Assembly (NCBI RefSeq): GCF_000185805.1
Contig: NC_014926.1
Span: forward strand, 1,010,418-1,074,417
DNA: 64,000 nucleotides
DNA from: Thermovibrio ammonificans HB-1
GTDB taxonomy: Bacteria > Aquificota > Aquificia > Desulfurobacteriales > Desulfurobacteriaceae
Direction of reading: 5' to 3'
Part shown: positions 40,477 through 49,098 of the stretch, one piece after another
Position numbering within the stretch: position 1 is the stretch's first letter
Layout of the letters: each line of letters begins with the position of its first letter
Notes under the pieces: model-generated
What the model saw: only the letters and a program-made list of their open reading frames with translations
Database searches by the model: none
Told to the model about the DNA's origin: nothing
Position numbers and translations under genes: made by a program

Positions 40477-41815
40477 TAGTCTTTCCTCTATGAATTTCAA
40501 GGGTTTGCTTATCCCTCTTCGCCTTCTGAATGTGCCTGTCAAAAAGCTCTTTCAACTTTTCGTTTACCTTCATACTTGAAATTATACGTCCCTTCTCTGT
40601 CAAGACAACCATCCACTGACGCTTCCTATCGTAAAGTATTCTATCCCAAGACTCACTGTATACTTCGTAATATACTCCACTATAGAGCGCAAGGGTTTCA
40701 AGAGTTTTTTCCAAGTAATCTTTCCAGCCCGAAATAACTCCTTCATCAAGGCGGTCTCTAAGGTGATTTTGATAGGTCCTCTCGCTCACCCACAACTTCT
40801 TAAATGACTCTTCTGGCTTTTCAACGTCAAACTCTTTAAGAACTTTAAGGAATTCTTTTTCTGCCTTTTGCTGTTTCTCTACAATTTCCTCGGCATCCCG
40901 TAAGTATCTTTCCACTTCCTTATACTCCTCACACCAGTCATCTGAAAGGTTTTTCTGACAGAGTTTTTTGGCTTTCTCTAAGATTTCATCTTTAAGCCCG
41001 TATTTTACGACCCTCCTTGCCATAGAGTCTATTAGTTTCCACCAGCTACTAAGAGGGGAGCTCCTGAAACCTTCCGGGAGCTCCGGCAAATCCCGGGGAG
41101 CTCTCTTTCTAACTTTCCCGGCCTCGTTTGAGCCTTTAAAGATGGCCCTCACAGTTGAGCGGCAGTTAAAGTGGTTAGGAGGGGTGTAGGTTGCCCAGAA
41201 GGGGTCGTCGGGAGGAAGTTTCGTTCCGTCAAGCCTTTTGCATATTGGCGTGGTCCTTCCGTCGTCTATTGCAACGTATTCAAGGTACTTGATTTTGTCT
41301 TTGGAGCGGGCAAACTGCATAAACCTGCCTGCATTGTAGGCAGTTGAAATGTTAGTGCGGAACACGGTTTCAAGATACCAGGGGTTGGACTGGTGAAAGC
41401 CCACGGCCTTCAATATTCCGTCCTCTCCAAGCTCCTCTATCCATTCCTTGAGGGTTTTCCCTTCTTCTATGGCTTTAAGGAGTTTCTCTTTCACCCTTTC
41501 TATTGCGCCAAGCCCCGTGAGCTTTGCAACGGTAAAAGCGCGGAAGCGGGCCTTTGCGTCAAGCTCGTAAAACTCCTCCGGCTTCAGGGAGAGCTTTTCC
41601 TTCATAAACTCCACGGCTTCCTCAAAGGTGGCATCAAAGTCGTGGTCAAAAAAGAGCTTCTGCTCCTCTTTTTCCTTTACGTGGGTCATCCCAAAGAGAA
41701 GGGAGAGAATGAGGATTTTGTAAGTCGTAGTCTCAAGCTCCTTAAAAAGCTCCCTCGGGACATTTTTCCTGCGGGTATTAATGGGGAAAGAGGCTAAGGG
41801 CTTGAAATTTTCCAT
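40418..41815 (-). CDS. Mu gpF-like phage head morphogenesis protein with extra C-terminal domain
   Basis: About 465 residues from the ATG at 41815. The gpF/SPP1-gp7 region covers roughly residues 60-240: helices E-F-Y-E-L-D-A-K-A-R-F-R-A-F-T-V, then T-N-I-S-T-A-Y-N-A-G-R and the hallmark D-D-G-R-T-T-P-I-C ... P-P-N-H-F-N-C-R-S-T. Beyond about 330 a separate domain appears (R-T-Y-Q-N-H-L-R-D-R, I-L-Y-D-R-K-R-Q-W-M-V-V-L, G-R-I-I-S-S-M-K). It resembles the BECR-fold nuclease tails attached to such proteins in other phages (inference). No ribosome-binding site is seen and no portal or tail genes flank it, so this is a prophage fragment. It abuts tRNA-Pro (30 bases). Confidence 0.8.
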   Translation of the reverse strand: MENFKPLASFPINTRRKNVPRELFKELETTTYKILILSLLFGMTHVKEKEEQKLFFDHDFDATFEEAVEFMKEKLSLKPEEFYELDAKARFRAFTVAKLTGLGAIERVKEKLLKAIEEGKTLKEWIEELGEDGILKAVGFHQSNPWYLETVFRTNISTAYNAGRFMQFARSKDKIKYLEYVAIDDGRTTPICKRLDGTKLPPDDPFWATYTPPNHFNCRSTVRAIFKGSNEAGKVRKRAPRDLPELPEGFRSSPLSSWWKLIDSMARRVVKYGLKDEILEKAKKLCQKNLSDDWCEEYKEVERYLRDAEEIVEKQQKAEKEFLKVLKEFDVEKPEESFKKLWVSERTYQNHLRDRLDEGVISGWKDYLEKTLETLALYSGVYYEVYSESWDRILYDRKRQWMVVLTEKGRIISSMKVNEKLKELFDRHIQKAKRDKQTLEIHRGKTNEELKREAEGVLKALRGKK

Positions 41816-41844
41816 AAGAACGGCTAACTTTATTGGCGCAGGAA

Positions 41845-41922
41845 CGGGGCGTGGCGCAGCCTGGTCAGCGCGCTTGGTTCGGGACCAAGAGGTCGGGGGT
41901 TCAAATCCCCCCGCCCCGACCA
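41845..41922 (+). tRNA. tRNA-Pro (anticodon CGG)
   Basis: A complete cloverleaf. Acceptor stem CGGGGCG / CGCCCCG, anticodon arm CTTGG-TTCGGGA-CCAAG with CGG at the anticodon, T arm with GGTTCAAATC, discriminator A and encoded CCA at 41920-41922. It lies between the phage fragment and waaF. Confidence 0.97.
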
Positions 41923-41987
41923 CCCACCTCAGCTCACATCCCCTCCGAGTTAAAATTCCGGATTAAACCCCTCCGGAGAGCTTCCAA

Positions 41988-42980
41988 ATGGAGAAAATCG
42001 TCGTATTTCAAACCGCCTTCTTAGGAGACCTGATACTCACAGCACCCCTTCTAAAGTCTCTGAAAAGGACGTTCCCGTCTGGAGAGCTCCACCTGGTTGT
42101 AAGAAAGGGGTTAGAAACCGTTTTTGAGGGTTTCTGGCCGGTAGATAGGGTGATTCCGTTTGATAAAAGAGGCATTTGGAAGTTTGCCCAGGAGCTACGA
42201 AGAGAAAAGTACACACTGGCAGTATCTCCCCACAGGTCCCACAGGACAAGCCTGATACTGTTCCTCTCGGGAGCCAAAAGGCGTATAGGGTACGACAAGG
42301 CCGGCTTTTCGTTTCTCTACACAGACCGGGTAAAACATGAGTTCAAAGAGGGACTCCACGAAATCGACAGGCAGTTAAGGTTACTGGAGCCGTTAGAGCA
42401 GGAGGTAGAGGTTACCTACGACAAAGAGCCGGAGCTCCCCGTGAGCCAAGAGGAGGTAGAGAGGGTAAAGGGCAAGTTCTCCCTTAAAACTCCTTATGCG
42501 GTTTTGGCCCCGGGCTCGGTTTGGCCGACAAAGGCGTGGCTGCCGGAATACTACGCAGAGGTTGCCAACTTCCTGTTAAAAAGGGGAATAACCCCGGTTC
42601 TTGTGGGAGGCAAGGGGGACAGTACCTACTGCAACAGGTGCTTCTCTTTTATGGAGGGGGGTGTTAACCTGTGCGGCAGAACAGACCTCAAGGAGTTTTT
42701 CGCGGTAGTTAAGGGAGCGAAAGTGGTGGTCTCCAACGACTCGTCGCCGGTCCACGTTGCCGTTTCTGTGAAAACGCCGGTTGTTGAAGTTTACGGCCCA
42801 ACAGTTCCGGCCTTCGGCTTTTTCCCATACGGCAGGGGAAACTGGGTGGAGCTGGAGCTCCCCTGCAGGCCCTGCGGTATCCACGGGGGAAAGCGCTGCC
42901 CCGAGGGGCACTTTAGGTGTATGAAGGAGCTAAAACCGGAAGCCGTAATAGAGAAGGTGAGAGAGCTTCTCTCAGTGTGA
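41988..42980 (+). CDS. waaF: ADP-heptose:LPS heptosyltransferase II (GT9)
   Basis: A 330-residue glycosyltransferase that adds the second heptose of the LPS inner core. It opens with V-F-Q-T-A-F-L-G-D-L-I-L-T-A-P-L. The C-terminal half has L-A-P-G-S-V-W-P-T-K-A-W (sugar nucleotide site) and V-V-S-N-D-S-S-P-V-H-V-A. Four cysteines (P-C-R-P-C-G-I-H, R-C-P-E-G-H-F-R-C) near the end are common in this group. ATG behind GGAG. Confidence 0.92.
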   Translation: MEKIVVFQTAFLGDLILTAPLLKSLKRTFPSGELHLVVRKGLETVFEGFWPVDRVIPFDKRGIWKFAQELRREKYTLAVSPHRSHRTSLILFLSGAKRRIGYDKAGFSFLYTDRVKHEFKEGLHEIDRQLRLLEPLEQEVEVTYDKEPELPVSQEEVERVKGKFSLKTPYAVLAPGSVWPTKAWLPEYYAEVANFLLKRGITPVLVGGKGDSTYCNRCFSFMEGGVNLCGRTDLKEFFAVVKGAKVVVSNDSSPVHVAVSVKTPVVEVYGPTVPAFGFFPYGRGNWVELELPCRPCGIHGGKRCPEGHFRCMKELKPEAVIEKVRELLSV

Positions 42981-43030
42981 ATTTCTGATATATTTTGCCT
43001 ACCTAAACTTGTTATAGGGAGGACCGGTAA

Positions 43031-44227
43031 ATGAACGTTAGAGTAACTCCTCTGGATACCCAGCCCGTTTGGGAGCAGGAGATTGAAATCGTTGAGAGGA
43101 AAGGGCTGGGGCACCCAGATACCATATGCGATGCGCTGGCCGAGAAGCTCTCTGCCGAGCTGTGTAAGTTCTACTACGAGAAGTTCGGCTTTGTTCTCCA
43201 CCACAACGTAGATAAGAACCTCTTGGTTGGGGGAAGCGCACTCCCGAGATTCGGAGGAGGAGAGGTAACAGAGCCCATTGAGATATTCCTCTCCGGCAGG
43301 GCAATTAAAGAGTACAAAGGGGTAAAGATACCCGTTGATGAAATAGCCGTTGAGAGTGCCAAGGAGTGGCTGAGGGAGAACATCCACGCAATAGACCCGG
43401 ACAGGCACGTGAGAATACACACCTACATAAGGCCCGGCTCTGTAGACCTTGTAGACATCTACATGAGGCAGCTTAAAGAGGGCGTTCCCCTCTCAAACGA
43501 CACCTCCTTCGGCGTAGGCTACGCTCCCTTTGACGACCTTGAGAGCGTGGTGTTCAACGTGGAGAAGAAGCTCAACTCTAAGGAGATAAAGGAGAAACAC
43601 CCCGAAATCGGCGAAGACGTTAAGGTAATGGGCGTTAGGGTAGGCGAGAAGATGAAGATAACAATCGCCTGCGCCTTTGTGGATAGATTCGTGAAAGACG
43701 TTGAGGACTACGCCCAGAAGAGGGAGAACGTAAGGAAAATAGCCCTCGAGGTTGCCAAGCAGTTCACAAACAGGGAAGTGGAAGTAGAGGTTAACACAGG
43801 CGACGACCTTGAGAGTGGAAACGTGTACATAACGGTTACCGGCACGAGCGCCGAGGCCGGAGACGACGGAGAAGTGGGAAGGGGCAACAGGGTCAACGGC
43901 CTTATCACTCCCTACAGGCCTATGAGCCTGGAGGCGGCAGCCGGAAAGAACCCGATAACCCACGTGGGGAAGCTCTACAACATAACCGCAAACGAAATAG
44001 CAAAGGGCGTAGTATCTGAAATAGAGGGAATCGAAGAGGCCTACGTTTACATGGTAAGCCAGATAGGTAAGCCCGTTAACCAACCCCTTGCCGTAGACGT
44101 TAAGGTTAGAAGCCAAGAGCCCGCCCAAGCCTTCCAGGGGAAGGTAGAAGAGATAGTTAAAGAGCACCTTGCCCAGATGAAGGAGATTTGGAAGAGACTT
44201 GTAAACGGCGAAATCACCGTTTACTAA
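43031..44227 (+). CDS. mat: Methionine adenosyltransferase, archaeal type
   Basis: Makes S-adenosylmethionine from methionine and ATP. The 398-residue protein belongs to the archaeal family, not MetK. It has V-E-R-K-G-L-G-H-P-D-T-I-C-D near residue 22, H-N-V-D-K-N-L-L-V-G-G, the glycine/acid-rich G-D-D-G-E-V-G-R-G-N-R-V-N-G-L-I, and G-K-L-Y-N-I-T-A. ATG behind GGGAGGA. No SAM riboswitch or long leader is seen in the 50-base gap upstream. It ends at a strong hairpin shared with the convergent gene. Confidence 0.95.
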   Translation: MNVRVTPLDTQPVWEQEIEIVERKGLGHPDTICDALAEKLSAELCKFYYEKFGFVLHHNVDKNLLVGGSALPRFGGGEVTEPIEIFLSGRAIKEYKGVKIPVDEIAVESAKEWLRENIHAIDPDRHVRIHTYIRPGSVDLVDIYMRQLKEGVPLSNDTSFGVGYAPFDDLESVVFNVEKKLNSKEIKEKHPEIGEDVKVMGVRVGEKMKITIACAFVDRFVKDVEDYAQKRENVRKIALEVAKQFTNREVEVEVNTGDDLESGNVYITVTGTSAEAGDDGEVGRGNRVNGLITPYRPMSLEAAAGKNPITHVGKLYNITANEIAKGVVSEIEGIEEAYVYMVSQIGKPVNQPLAVDVKVRSQEPAQAFQGKVEEIVKEHLAQMKEIWKRLVNGEITVY

Positions 44228-44228
44228 T

Positions 44229-44252
44229 AGTAGGGGGCAGGGGCCCCCTACT
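44229..44252. terminator. Bidirectional terminator between mat and the DUF255 gene
   Basis: A perfect 10-bp stem (AGTAGGGGGC / GCCCCCTACT, loop AGGG) right after the mat stop. It overlaps the last codon region of the convergent gene. The T-run is short (TTTATCT) on the plus strand. Confidence 0.8.
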
Positions 44253-46140
44253 TTATCTCTCTGCAGACTCCCCGCTCACACACCTTTACCCCTTCAACTT
44301 CCGGGTTTAACCTGAAGAACCTGTAAGGCCTGAACTCCTTCAAGAGCTTCCCGAGAGCCTCTTGGGAGGCCGACTCAACAACGGAGAGCTCACCGCCTTC
44401 CATTAAAACGGCCTCCACCAGGGAGACAACTCCGGAAGGATACCTGTTAACGGCCTCTGAGTAACTCCTCAGAACGTTTTCGGCAACTTTTTTAAACTCA
44501 TTTAAGCCCAAAAGCTCCGACATTATAAGCAGGTTCTGAACCATAACGGCAACTCCGGAAGGGTAGGCGCCGTCGAAGGGGTCGGCCAGGTTAAAGGTGT
44601 TATCGGATGAGCCGTACAGGCGGCCGCCTCTGTAGAAGGCTTTAACGGCAATATCGGCAAGCTCGGCTGCGGCAGAGTAGAAGTCGTCGTTTAAAGTGGC
44701 AGAGCCGAGTTCGAGTAGCCCCCTTATCAGAAATGCGTAGTCGTCGAGTAAGGCCTCTACCGCCGGCTCACTCCCGTAGAGAACGTGGTAGAGCTTCCCA
44801 TCCCTGTAAGAGCGCTCAAGGAGGGAGGTTGCAAGGGCAACGGCCCTTTCCTTTGCCGCAGGCTCAACAAACCGTGAAGCTACGGCAAGCCCCCACAGCA
44901 GGTAGCCGTTCCAGTCGGTAAGGGCCTTTTCATCGGTTGCGGGAGGGACCTTCTTGCCTCTGAGGGAGAGGAGTTTAGAGTCGACAAGGGCCTTCTTCTT
45001 TAGGAGGTCTTCAAGGCTCAAGCCGAGCTTCTCGGCCTTTACCTCAAACTCCTCCGCCGGGTAGAGGAGGTTAAGCCCCTCCTCCCAGTTGCCCTCGGGA
45101 GAGAGGTTGTAGAGCTGGCGGGCAAACTCAAGCTCCTCGGGGGTAAGGGCCTCCTTAAGCTCACCCCAGGTAAAGGCGTAGTAGCGCCCCTCCCCTTCGG
45201 GGGAGTCGGCATCCTGGGAGGAGGCAAAGAGGCCGTTTGAAAGGAGAAGCTCTCTCTCAAGGTAGGAGATGAGCTCTTTAACGGTCTCTTTAAAGAGCCA
45301 GTATCCGCTCAAGGCGTAAGCCTCTGAATAGATCACAAGCAGGCCGGCCTGGTCGTAGAGCATCTTCTCAAAGTGGGGCACAAACCAGGCGGCATCGGTG
45401 CTGTAGCGGTGAAAGCCGCCCCCTATCTGGTCGTAAACGGAGCCCAGCCTCATGGCTTTTAGGGTGAAGGCTGCAGATTCAAAGGCCCTACCGGAACCTC
45501 CCAGGGAGAAGTAGCGCAGGAGGAACCAGTTGAAGTGGGGAAGGGGGAACTTGGGAGGAGGAGAGTAGCCGCCGTTAACCGGGTCGAGGCGGCTTTCAAT
45601 CTCTTTAAAGCAGTTTGCGGCGGCCGAGGGGCCGGGAAGCTCGCCTTCCAACCCCTCAAGTAGGGAGGCAAGCCTTTTAACCACCTCTTTGGCGCCTTTA
45701 ACAACCGAATCGGGCTTCTTCTCCCACAGCTCTGCCACTTCAAGGAGCAACCTTTTAAAACGTTCTTTGGGAACGTAGGTGGCTATGAAGAAGGGCTCTC
45801 CTTCCGGGGTGGCAAAAACGGAAAGGGGCCACCCGCAGCTGCCGCCCATTGCCCGGCAGGCCTCCATGTAGAAACGGTCTACGTGGGGAAGCTCCTCCCT
45901 GTCTACCTTTACGGGAACGAAGCGGCTGTTTAGAATTCGGGCCACTTCTTCGTCTTGAAAAGACTCTTCCTCCATAACGTGGCACCAGTGGCAGGAGGAG
46001 TAGCCGATGGATATAAAGAGGGGTTTGTTTTCTTTCCCGGCTTTCTCAAAGGCTTCTTTACCGAAAGGGAACCAGTTTACCGGGTTGTCTGCGTGCTGCC
46101 GCAGGTAGAGGGATTTTTCAAAAGCGAGCCTGTTGGCCAT
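44248..46140 (-). CDS. DUF255/YyaL-type thioredoxin-domain protein
   Basis: 630 residues. An N-terminal thioredoxin-like domain has [14 protein letters not shown] (C-x-x-C about residue 48-51). A long alpha/alpha barrel of the six-hairpin glycosidase type follows ([20 protein letters not shown]). This is the spermatogenesis-associated protein 20/YyaL family, whose function is not settled. Length is normal (about 650). ATG behind AGGAGG. Confidence 0.93.
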   Translation of the reverse strand: MANRLAFEKSLYLRQHADNPVNWFPFGKEAFEKAGKENKPLFISIGYSSCHWCHVMEEESFQDEEVARILNSRFVPVKVDREELPHVDRFYMEACRAMGGSCGWPLSVFATPEGEPFFIATYVPKERFKRLLLEVAELWEKKPDSVVKGAKEVVKRLASLLEGLEGELPGPSAAANCFKEIESRLDPVNGGYSPPPKFPLPHFNWFLLRYFSLGGSGRAFESAAFTLKAMRLGSVYDQIGGGFHRYSTDAAWFVPHFEKMLYDQAGLLVIYSEAYALSGYWLFKETVKELISYLERELLLSNGLFASSQDADSPEGEGRYYAFTWGELKEALTPEELEFARQLYNLSPEGNWEEGLNLLYPAEEFEVKAEKLGLSLEDLLKKKALVDSKLLSLRGKKVPPATDEKALTDWNGYLLWGLAVASRFVEPAAKERAVALATSLLERSYRDGKLYHVLYGSEPAVEALLDDYAFLIRGLLELGSATLNDDFYSAAAELADIAVKAFYRGGRLYGSSDNTFNLADPFDGAYPSGVAVMVQNLLIMSELLGLNEFKKVAENVLRSYSEAVNRYPSGVVSLVEAVLMEGGELSVVESASQEALGKLLKEFRPYRFFRLNPEVEGVKVCERGVCREIK

Positions 46141-46181
46141 AACAGGTAGCCTCCTAATCGAGAATGGTTCTTAATTTATGG

Positions 46182-47213
46182 CTACCTATCGGGCATGGTA
46201 AAGTAGCGACCGGAGAAGCTCCTGAAACGGTACACGCTCCCCAGCTTTTCAAACCGAACGGGGAGCATGGGAACCTTCCCGTAACCTCCCGGCCCGTCTA
46301 CCGCGTAGTAGGGGAGGGCAAGGGGAGAGAGGCGGGTTTGAAGCTCCTCAAGGAGTTTAAGGCCCAAACTTATAGGGGTTGAAAAGTGCATAACCCCCTC
46401 AACGGGGTCGCAGTGAAAGAGGTAGTAGGGGCGCACCTTTATCCTCTGAAGCCCCCTGAAGAGCCTCTCAAGAACAGAAACGGAGTCGTTAACCCCCTTC
46501 AAGAGAACTGTTTGGTTGTTAACGGGAACGCCGCACTTTAAAAGGGCCTTTACCGCTTCGGCCGCCTCTGCAGTAAGTTCGTCGGGGTGGTTAAAGTGGG
46601 TGTTTACCCAAACTTTTTGGGCCCTCTCAAGGAGCGAAAGGAGCTCACTCCTCAGAACCGCAGAGGGCTCAACAACAGGCAGCCGGGTGCCTATCCGAAC
46701 AACCTCAACGCTCTCTATTTTCTTCAGACCCAAGAGCAGCCTCTCCAGAAGCTCTAATGGCAGAAGGAGGGGCTCTCCGCCGGAGATGAGGACGTCCCGA
46801 ACCTGAGGGTTTCTCCGCACGTAGGAGAGAACTGCATCTACCTCATCTTCTGAGATTGTAAAGAGAGGCCTCCTCCAGTTACGCTTACGCATACAGAACC
46901 GGCACAGAACCGGACAGTAGTTGGTTGTTACAACGAGAACCCTATCGGGGTAACGGTGGGTTAGGCAAGGAGCTTTCCTGTCGCGCTCCTCCCTTAAGGG
47001 GTCGGGCTCCCCGAGGTTCTGAAGCTCAGGGTTAAGCTCTTCAAGGGAAGGAAGGAGCATACGCCTTACGGCGAAGCTCTCGGCCGCCAGCCGGGCGTAG
47101 TACTCGGTTGTAGAAAAAGGGTATACGGGAACAACGGCCCTGAAGGCCTCCCTCTCTCGGGGAGAGAGGGGTAAAAGCCCTTCAAGGGCTTCAAGGCTTG
47201 TAATTACCCTCAT
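46182..47213 (-). CDS. KamA-family radical SAM protein (lysine 2,3-aminomutase-like)
   Basis: A 343-residue protein with N-Y-C-P-V-L-C-R-F-C (C-x3-C-x2-C, about residues 102-109), D-V-L-I-S-G-G-E-P-L-L-L, and a PLP-site-like D-G-P-G-G-Y-G-K-V-P near the C-terminus. The length is nearer to EpmB (about 340) than to clostridial KamA (about 415). It may be an aminomutase acting on lysine or on EF-P, but no epmA or efp gene is near. It overlaps the coiled-coil gene upstream by 4 bases. Confidence 0.82.
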   Translation of the reverse strand: MRVITSLEALEGLLPLSPREREAFRAVVPVYPFSTTEYYARLAAESFAVRRMLLPSLEELNPELQNLGEPDPLREERDRKAPCLTHRYPDRVLVVTTNYCPVLCRFCMRKRNWRRPLFTISEDEVDAVLSYVRRNPQVRDVLISGGEPLLLPLELLERLLLGLKKIESVEVVRIGTRLPVVEPSAVLRSELLSLLERAQKVWVNTHFNHPDELTAEAAEAVKALLKCGVPVNNQTVLLKGVNDSVSVLERLFRGLQRIKVRPYYLFHCDPVEGVMHFSTPISLGLKLLEELQTRLSPLALPYYAVDGPGGYGKVPMLPVRFEKLGSVYRFRSFSGRYFTMPDR

Positions 47214-47962
47214 TCAAACTTCCACCCGCAGGCATCGAGCTCTTGGTAGATGGAGTCTCTCTGGCCGAACCGGACAAACTTAACCGTTTCTCCCTCCATC
47301 TTCAGGTAGATGGCCCTGTACTCACCGTAGGGAGAGGTTACCCTGAGCCTGTAGATGTCGTGTTTAGAGTCCCTCCTCAGTAGCCGGGAGGTGCTCTCTA
47401 TCCGTGAAAGGGCAGATACGAAGCTATCGAACAGGAAGGGTTTAACGGAAACCTCTTTAACCATATCTTTCCTGAACCGCTTAGAGAAGAGAACCTTGAG
47501 CTTCCCTCCCTTACCCTCAACAAGCTCGGTAAGGGCGTTAAGGGCAACCTCTATGAAGAGCTCAACCTTGGGCTTTGGGACTTCCTGAGCCTTCAGGTTC
47601 TCTATCTGACGCTCCTTCTGGGCAACTTCGCCCTTCAGGCGGGATATCTCTATCTGGAGGTCCTCTATTTTGGCCCTGTAACGGTCTATGTCTTTAAGCT
47701 CCTGCTCTCTCTTTCTGAACTCCTCCTCCCGCTTTTTCAGCTGTTGAAGTTGGGAGCGAAGCTCCCCTATCTCCTGATAGAGCTCCTTTATTTTCCTGTC
47801 CTTACCTTTAAGCTTCTCGTTCAGGTTCTTAATCTGCCTTACAAGGCTATCCCTACTCTGGAACCGCCTCTCCTTCCGTTGAACCTGCTGAGACTGCCGT
47901 TGCCGCTGCTCGGCCTCTACCCTTAGGAAGTACTCCTCAATGTCCCTGAACCCCTTTTCCAT
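47210..47962 (-). CDS. Coiled-coil protein of unknown function
   Basis: 250 residues. A long coiled coil (about residues 20-130, heptads rich in Lys/Glu/Gln/Leu) is followed by a globular C-terminal part (about 135-250) with V-E-L-F-I-E-V-A-L-N-A-L and Y-R-L-R-V-T-S-P-Y-G-E-Y. No family known to me. I start at the ATG at 47962 (GGGAGAG before it) because the longer reading would overlap the divergent MBL gene. Confidence 0.65.
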   Translation of the reverse strand: MEKGFRDIEEYFLRVEAEQRQRQSQQVQRKERRFQSRDSLVRQIKNLNEKLKGKDRKIKELYQEIGELRSQLQQLKKREEEFRKREQELKDIDRYRAKIEDLQIEISRLKGEVAQKERQIENLKAQEVPKPKVELFIEVALNALTELVEGKGGKLKVLFSKRFRKDMVKEVSVKPFLFDSFVSALSRIESTSRLLRRDSKHDIYRLRVTSPYGEYRAIYLKMEGETVKFVRFGQRDSIYQELDACGWKFE

Positions 47963-47996
47963 TGTTCTCTCCCGAAAAGTTGATAAATTGAACTCC

Positions 47997-48743
47997 ATGA
48001 CACTACAGATAGAAAATTTAGGTCACTCCACCTTTACGGTAAAGATTGGAAGTTTGGAGGTCCTAACAGACCCCTTCTTAACCGAGTGTGCAGGGGGAAT
48101 AAAGAGGGCAGTGCCGGCTGCCAAAAGGCCGGAGGAGGTAACCCCGAAAGTTGTCATCGTATCCCACGCCCACTACGACCACCTGGACCTTAAAACCGTA
48201 AAAAGGCTAAAAGGAAAGCCCGTATACCTGACTCCGGAAAACTGTAAAAAGGTGATAAAAAGGGAAGAGGTAATAGAGCTGAAAAACTTTGAGTCGGTAG
48301 AGATTGAAGGGGTAAGGTTCTGGAAAGTTCCGGCCCACCACAACCGGGGCCGAAACCTACTCCACCCCGACACCGGGGTAGGCGGGTTCGTAATAGAACA
48401 CGGAGGGGTTACCGTTTACTTTGCCGGGGATACAGCCTTCTCGGAGCACCTCTACAGCTCCATAGGGGAGAAGTTCAAGATAGATGTGGCAATGCTCCCC
48501 ATAGGAGGGTTCTTCCCCGTTTTCAGGAAGTTCCACCAAACGCCGGAGGAGGCAGTTAAAGGTTTCAAAATCCTTAAAGCTCGCCGCCTCGTTCCCATAC
48601 ACTTCGGGAGCTGGCACCTGATTCCCCTCTTCCTTAGGTTAGAAAGGGCACTCGAAAGACTGATGGCCTGCAGCCTAACATCGGGAATAACAGACCGGGT
48701 AACAGTAATCCAACCGGGGGAGAGGGTCACCTTTGACATTTAG
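47997..48743 (+). CDS. UPF0173-type metal-dependent hydrolase (MBL fold)
   Basis: A 248-residue metallo-beta-lactamase fold. The metal motif is S-H-A-H-Y-D-H-L-D-L (about residues 56-65); further ligands are in V-P-A-H-H-N-R-G, F-A-G-D-T-A-F-S and I-P-I-H-F-G-S-W-H. The substrate is unknown. The ATG at 47997 has no ribosome-binding site but TAAATT ends 7 bases before it (with TTGTTC 16 bases further up), pointing to a leaderless message. Confidence 0.85.
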   Translation: MTLQIENLGHSTFTVKIGSLEVLTDPFLTECAGGIKRAVPAAKRPEEVTPKVVIVSHAHYDHLDLKTVKRLKGKPVYLTPENCKKVIKREEVIELKNFESVEIEGVRFWKVPAHHNRGRNLLHPDTGVGGFVIEHGGVTVYFAGDTAFSEHLYSSIGEKFKIDVAMLPIGGFFPVFRKFHQTPEEAVKGFKILKARRLVPIHFGSWHLIPLFLRLERALERLMACSLTSGITDRVTVIQPGERVTFDI

Positions 48744-48770
48744 GAGCAACTATAGTAGTTTTAGTGTGCA

Positions 48771-49046
48771 ATGAGACTGAGCAGGCTGATATTCGGAATT
48801 ATCCTTCTAACAATAACGGTGTGTGCCGCACCGGCCGCCGAAGCGGCGGTTCAGTTTACAGACCGTCCGGTCTGCTCTTCCCTTTTAACTCATACGCTCT
48901 GCGAAGTTAAAACCTTCAAAGAGGAAAGAGTAACCGCCTCCGAGAGCCGGGAACTCCCGGTTCCTTTAAAGACAGAGGCCGTTTTTAAAGGGAGCCCACT
49001 AAACCTTAATGCCCCTTCAAGAGCATCCCCCACCCCTGCCCGCTAA
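48771..49046 (+). CDS. Small exported protein upstream of secA; candidate SecM-like secretion monitor
   Basis: A 91-residue ORF with a signal peptide (basic R-L-S-R then hydrophobic about residues 6-20, A-rich cleavage region to about 26). The polar remainder ends S-R-A-S-P-T-P-A-R. R-A-S-P (84-87) is followed by four residues and stop. The E. coli SecM arrest peptide ends R-A-G-P plus four residues. A Phe at 72 and P-L-N-L (76-79) also fall close to the Phe and P-V-W-I of the SecM arrest motif. The gene stops 52 bases before secA. Start: ATG without a clear ribosome site; TTGACA at 48733. Function is inferred from context and tail only. Confidence 0.6.
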   Translation: MRLSRLIFGIILLTITVCAAPAAEAAVQFTDRPVCSSLLTHTLCEVKTFKEERVTASESRELPVPLKTEAVFKGSPLNLNAPSRASPTPAR

Positions 49047-49092
49047 CCTCCGGCCGAATCGACTTCCAACCACTTTAAAGCCTATCGGGAGG
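49047..49092 (+). promoter_or_regulatory. Possible RNA fold hiding the secA ribosome-binding site
   Basis: CCTCC (49047-49051) directly after the stop of the 91-residue ORF is complementary to GGAGG (49088-49092), the secA ribosome site. An alternative register pairs CCTC and CCGA (49047-49050, 49054-49057) with TCGGGAGG (49085-49092). A ribosome halted at the end of the small ORF would lie against the left strand and could open the fold. Confidence 0.4.
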
Positions 49093-49098
49093 ACCACT

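Noticed and set aside
41816-41923. N-terminal extension of the phage head protein beginning G-A-G-G-F-E-P-P-T-S-W
   Set aside because: This is the antisense translation of the tRNA-Pro gene at 41845-41922, a well-known spurious peptide. The gene is taken to start at the ATG at 41815.
42981-43030. SAM riboswitch before the methionine adenosyltransferase gene
   Set aside because: The gap is only 50 bases and holds no conserved SAM-riboswitch features.
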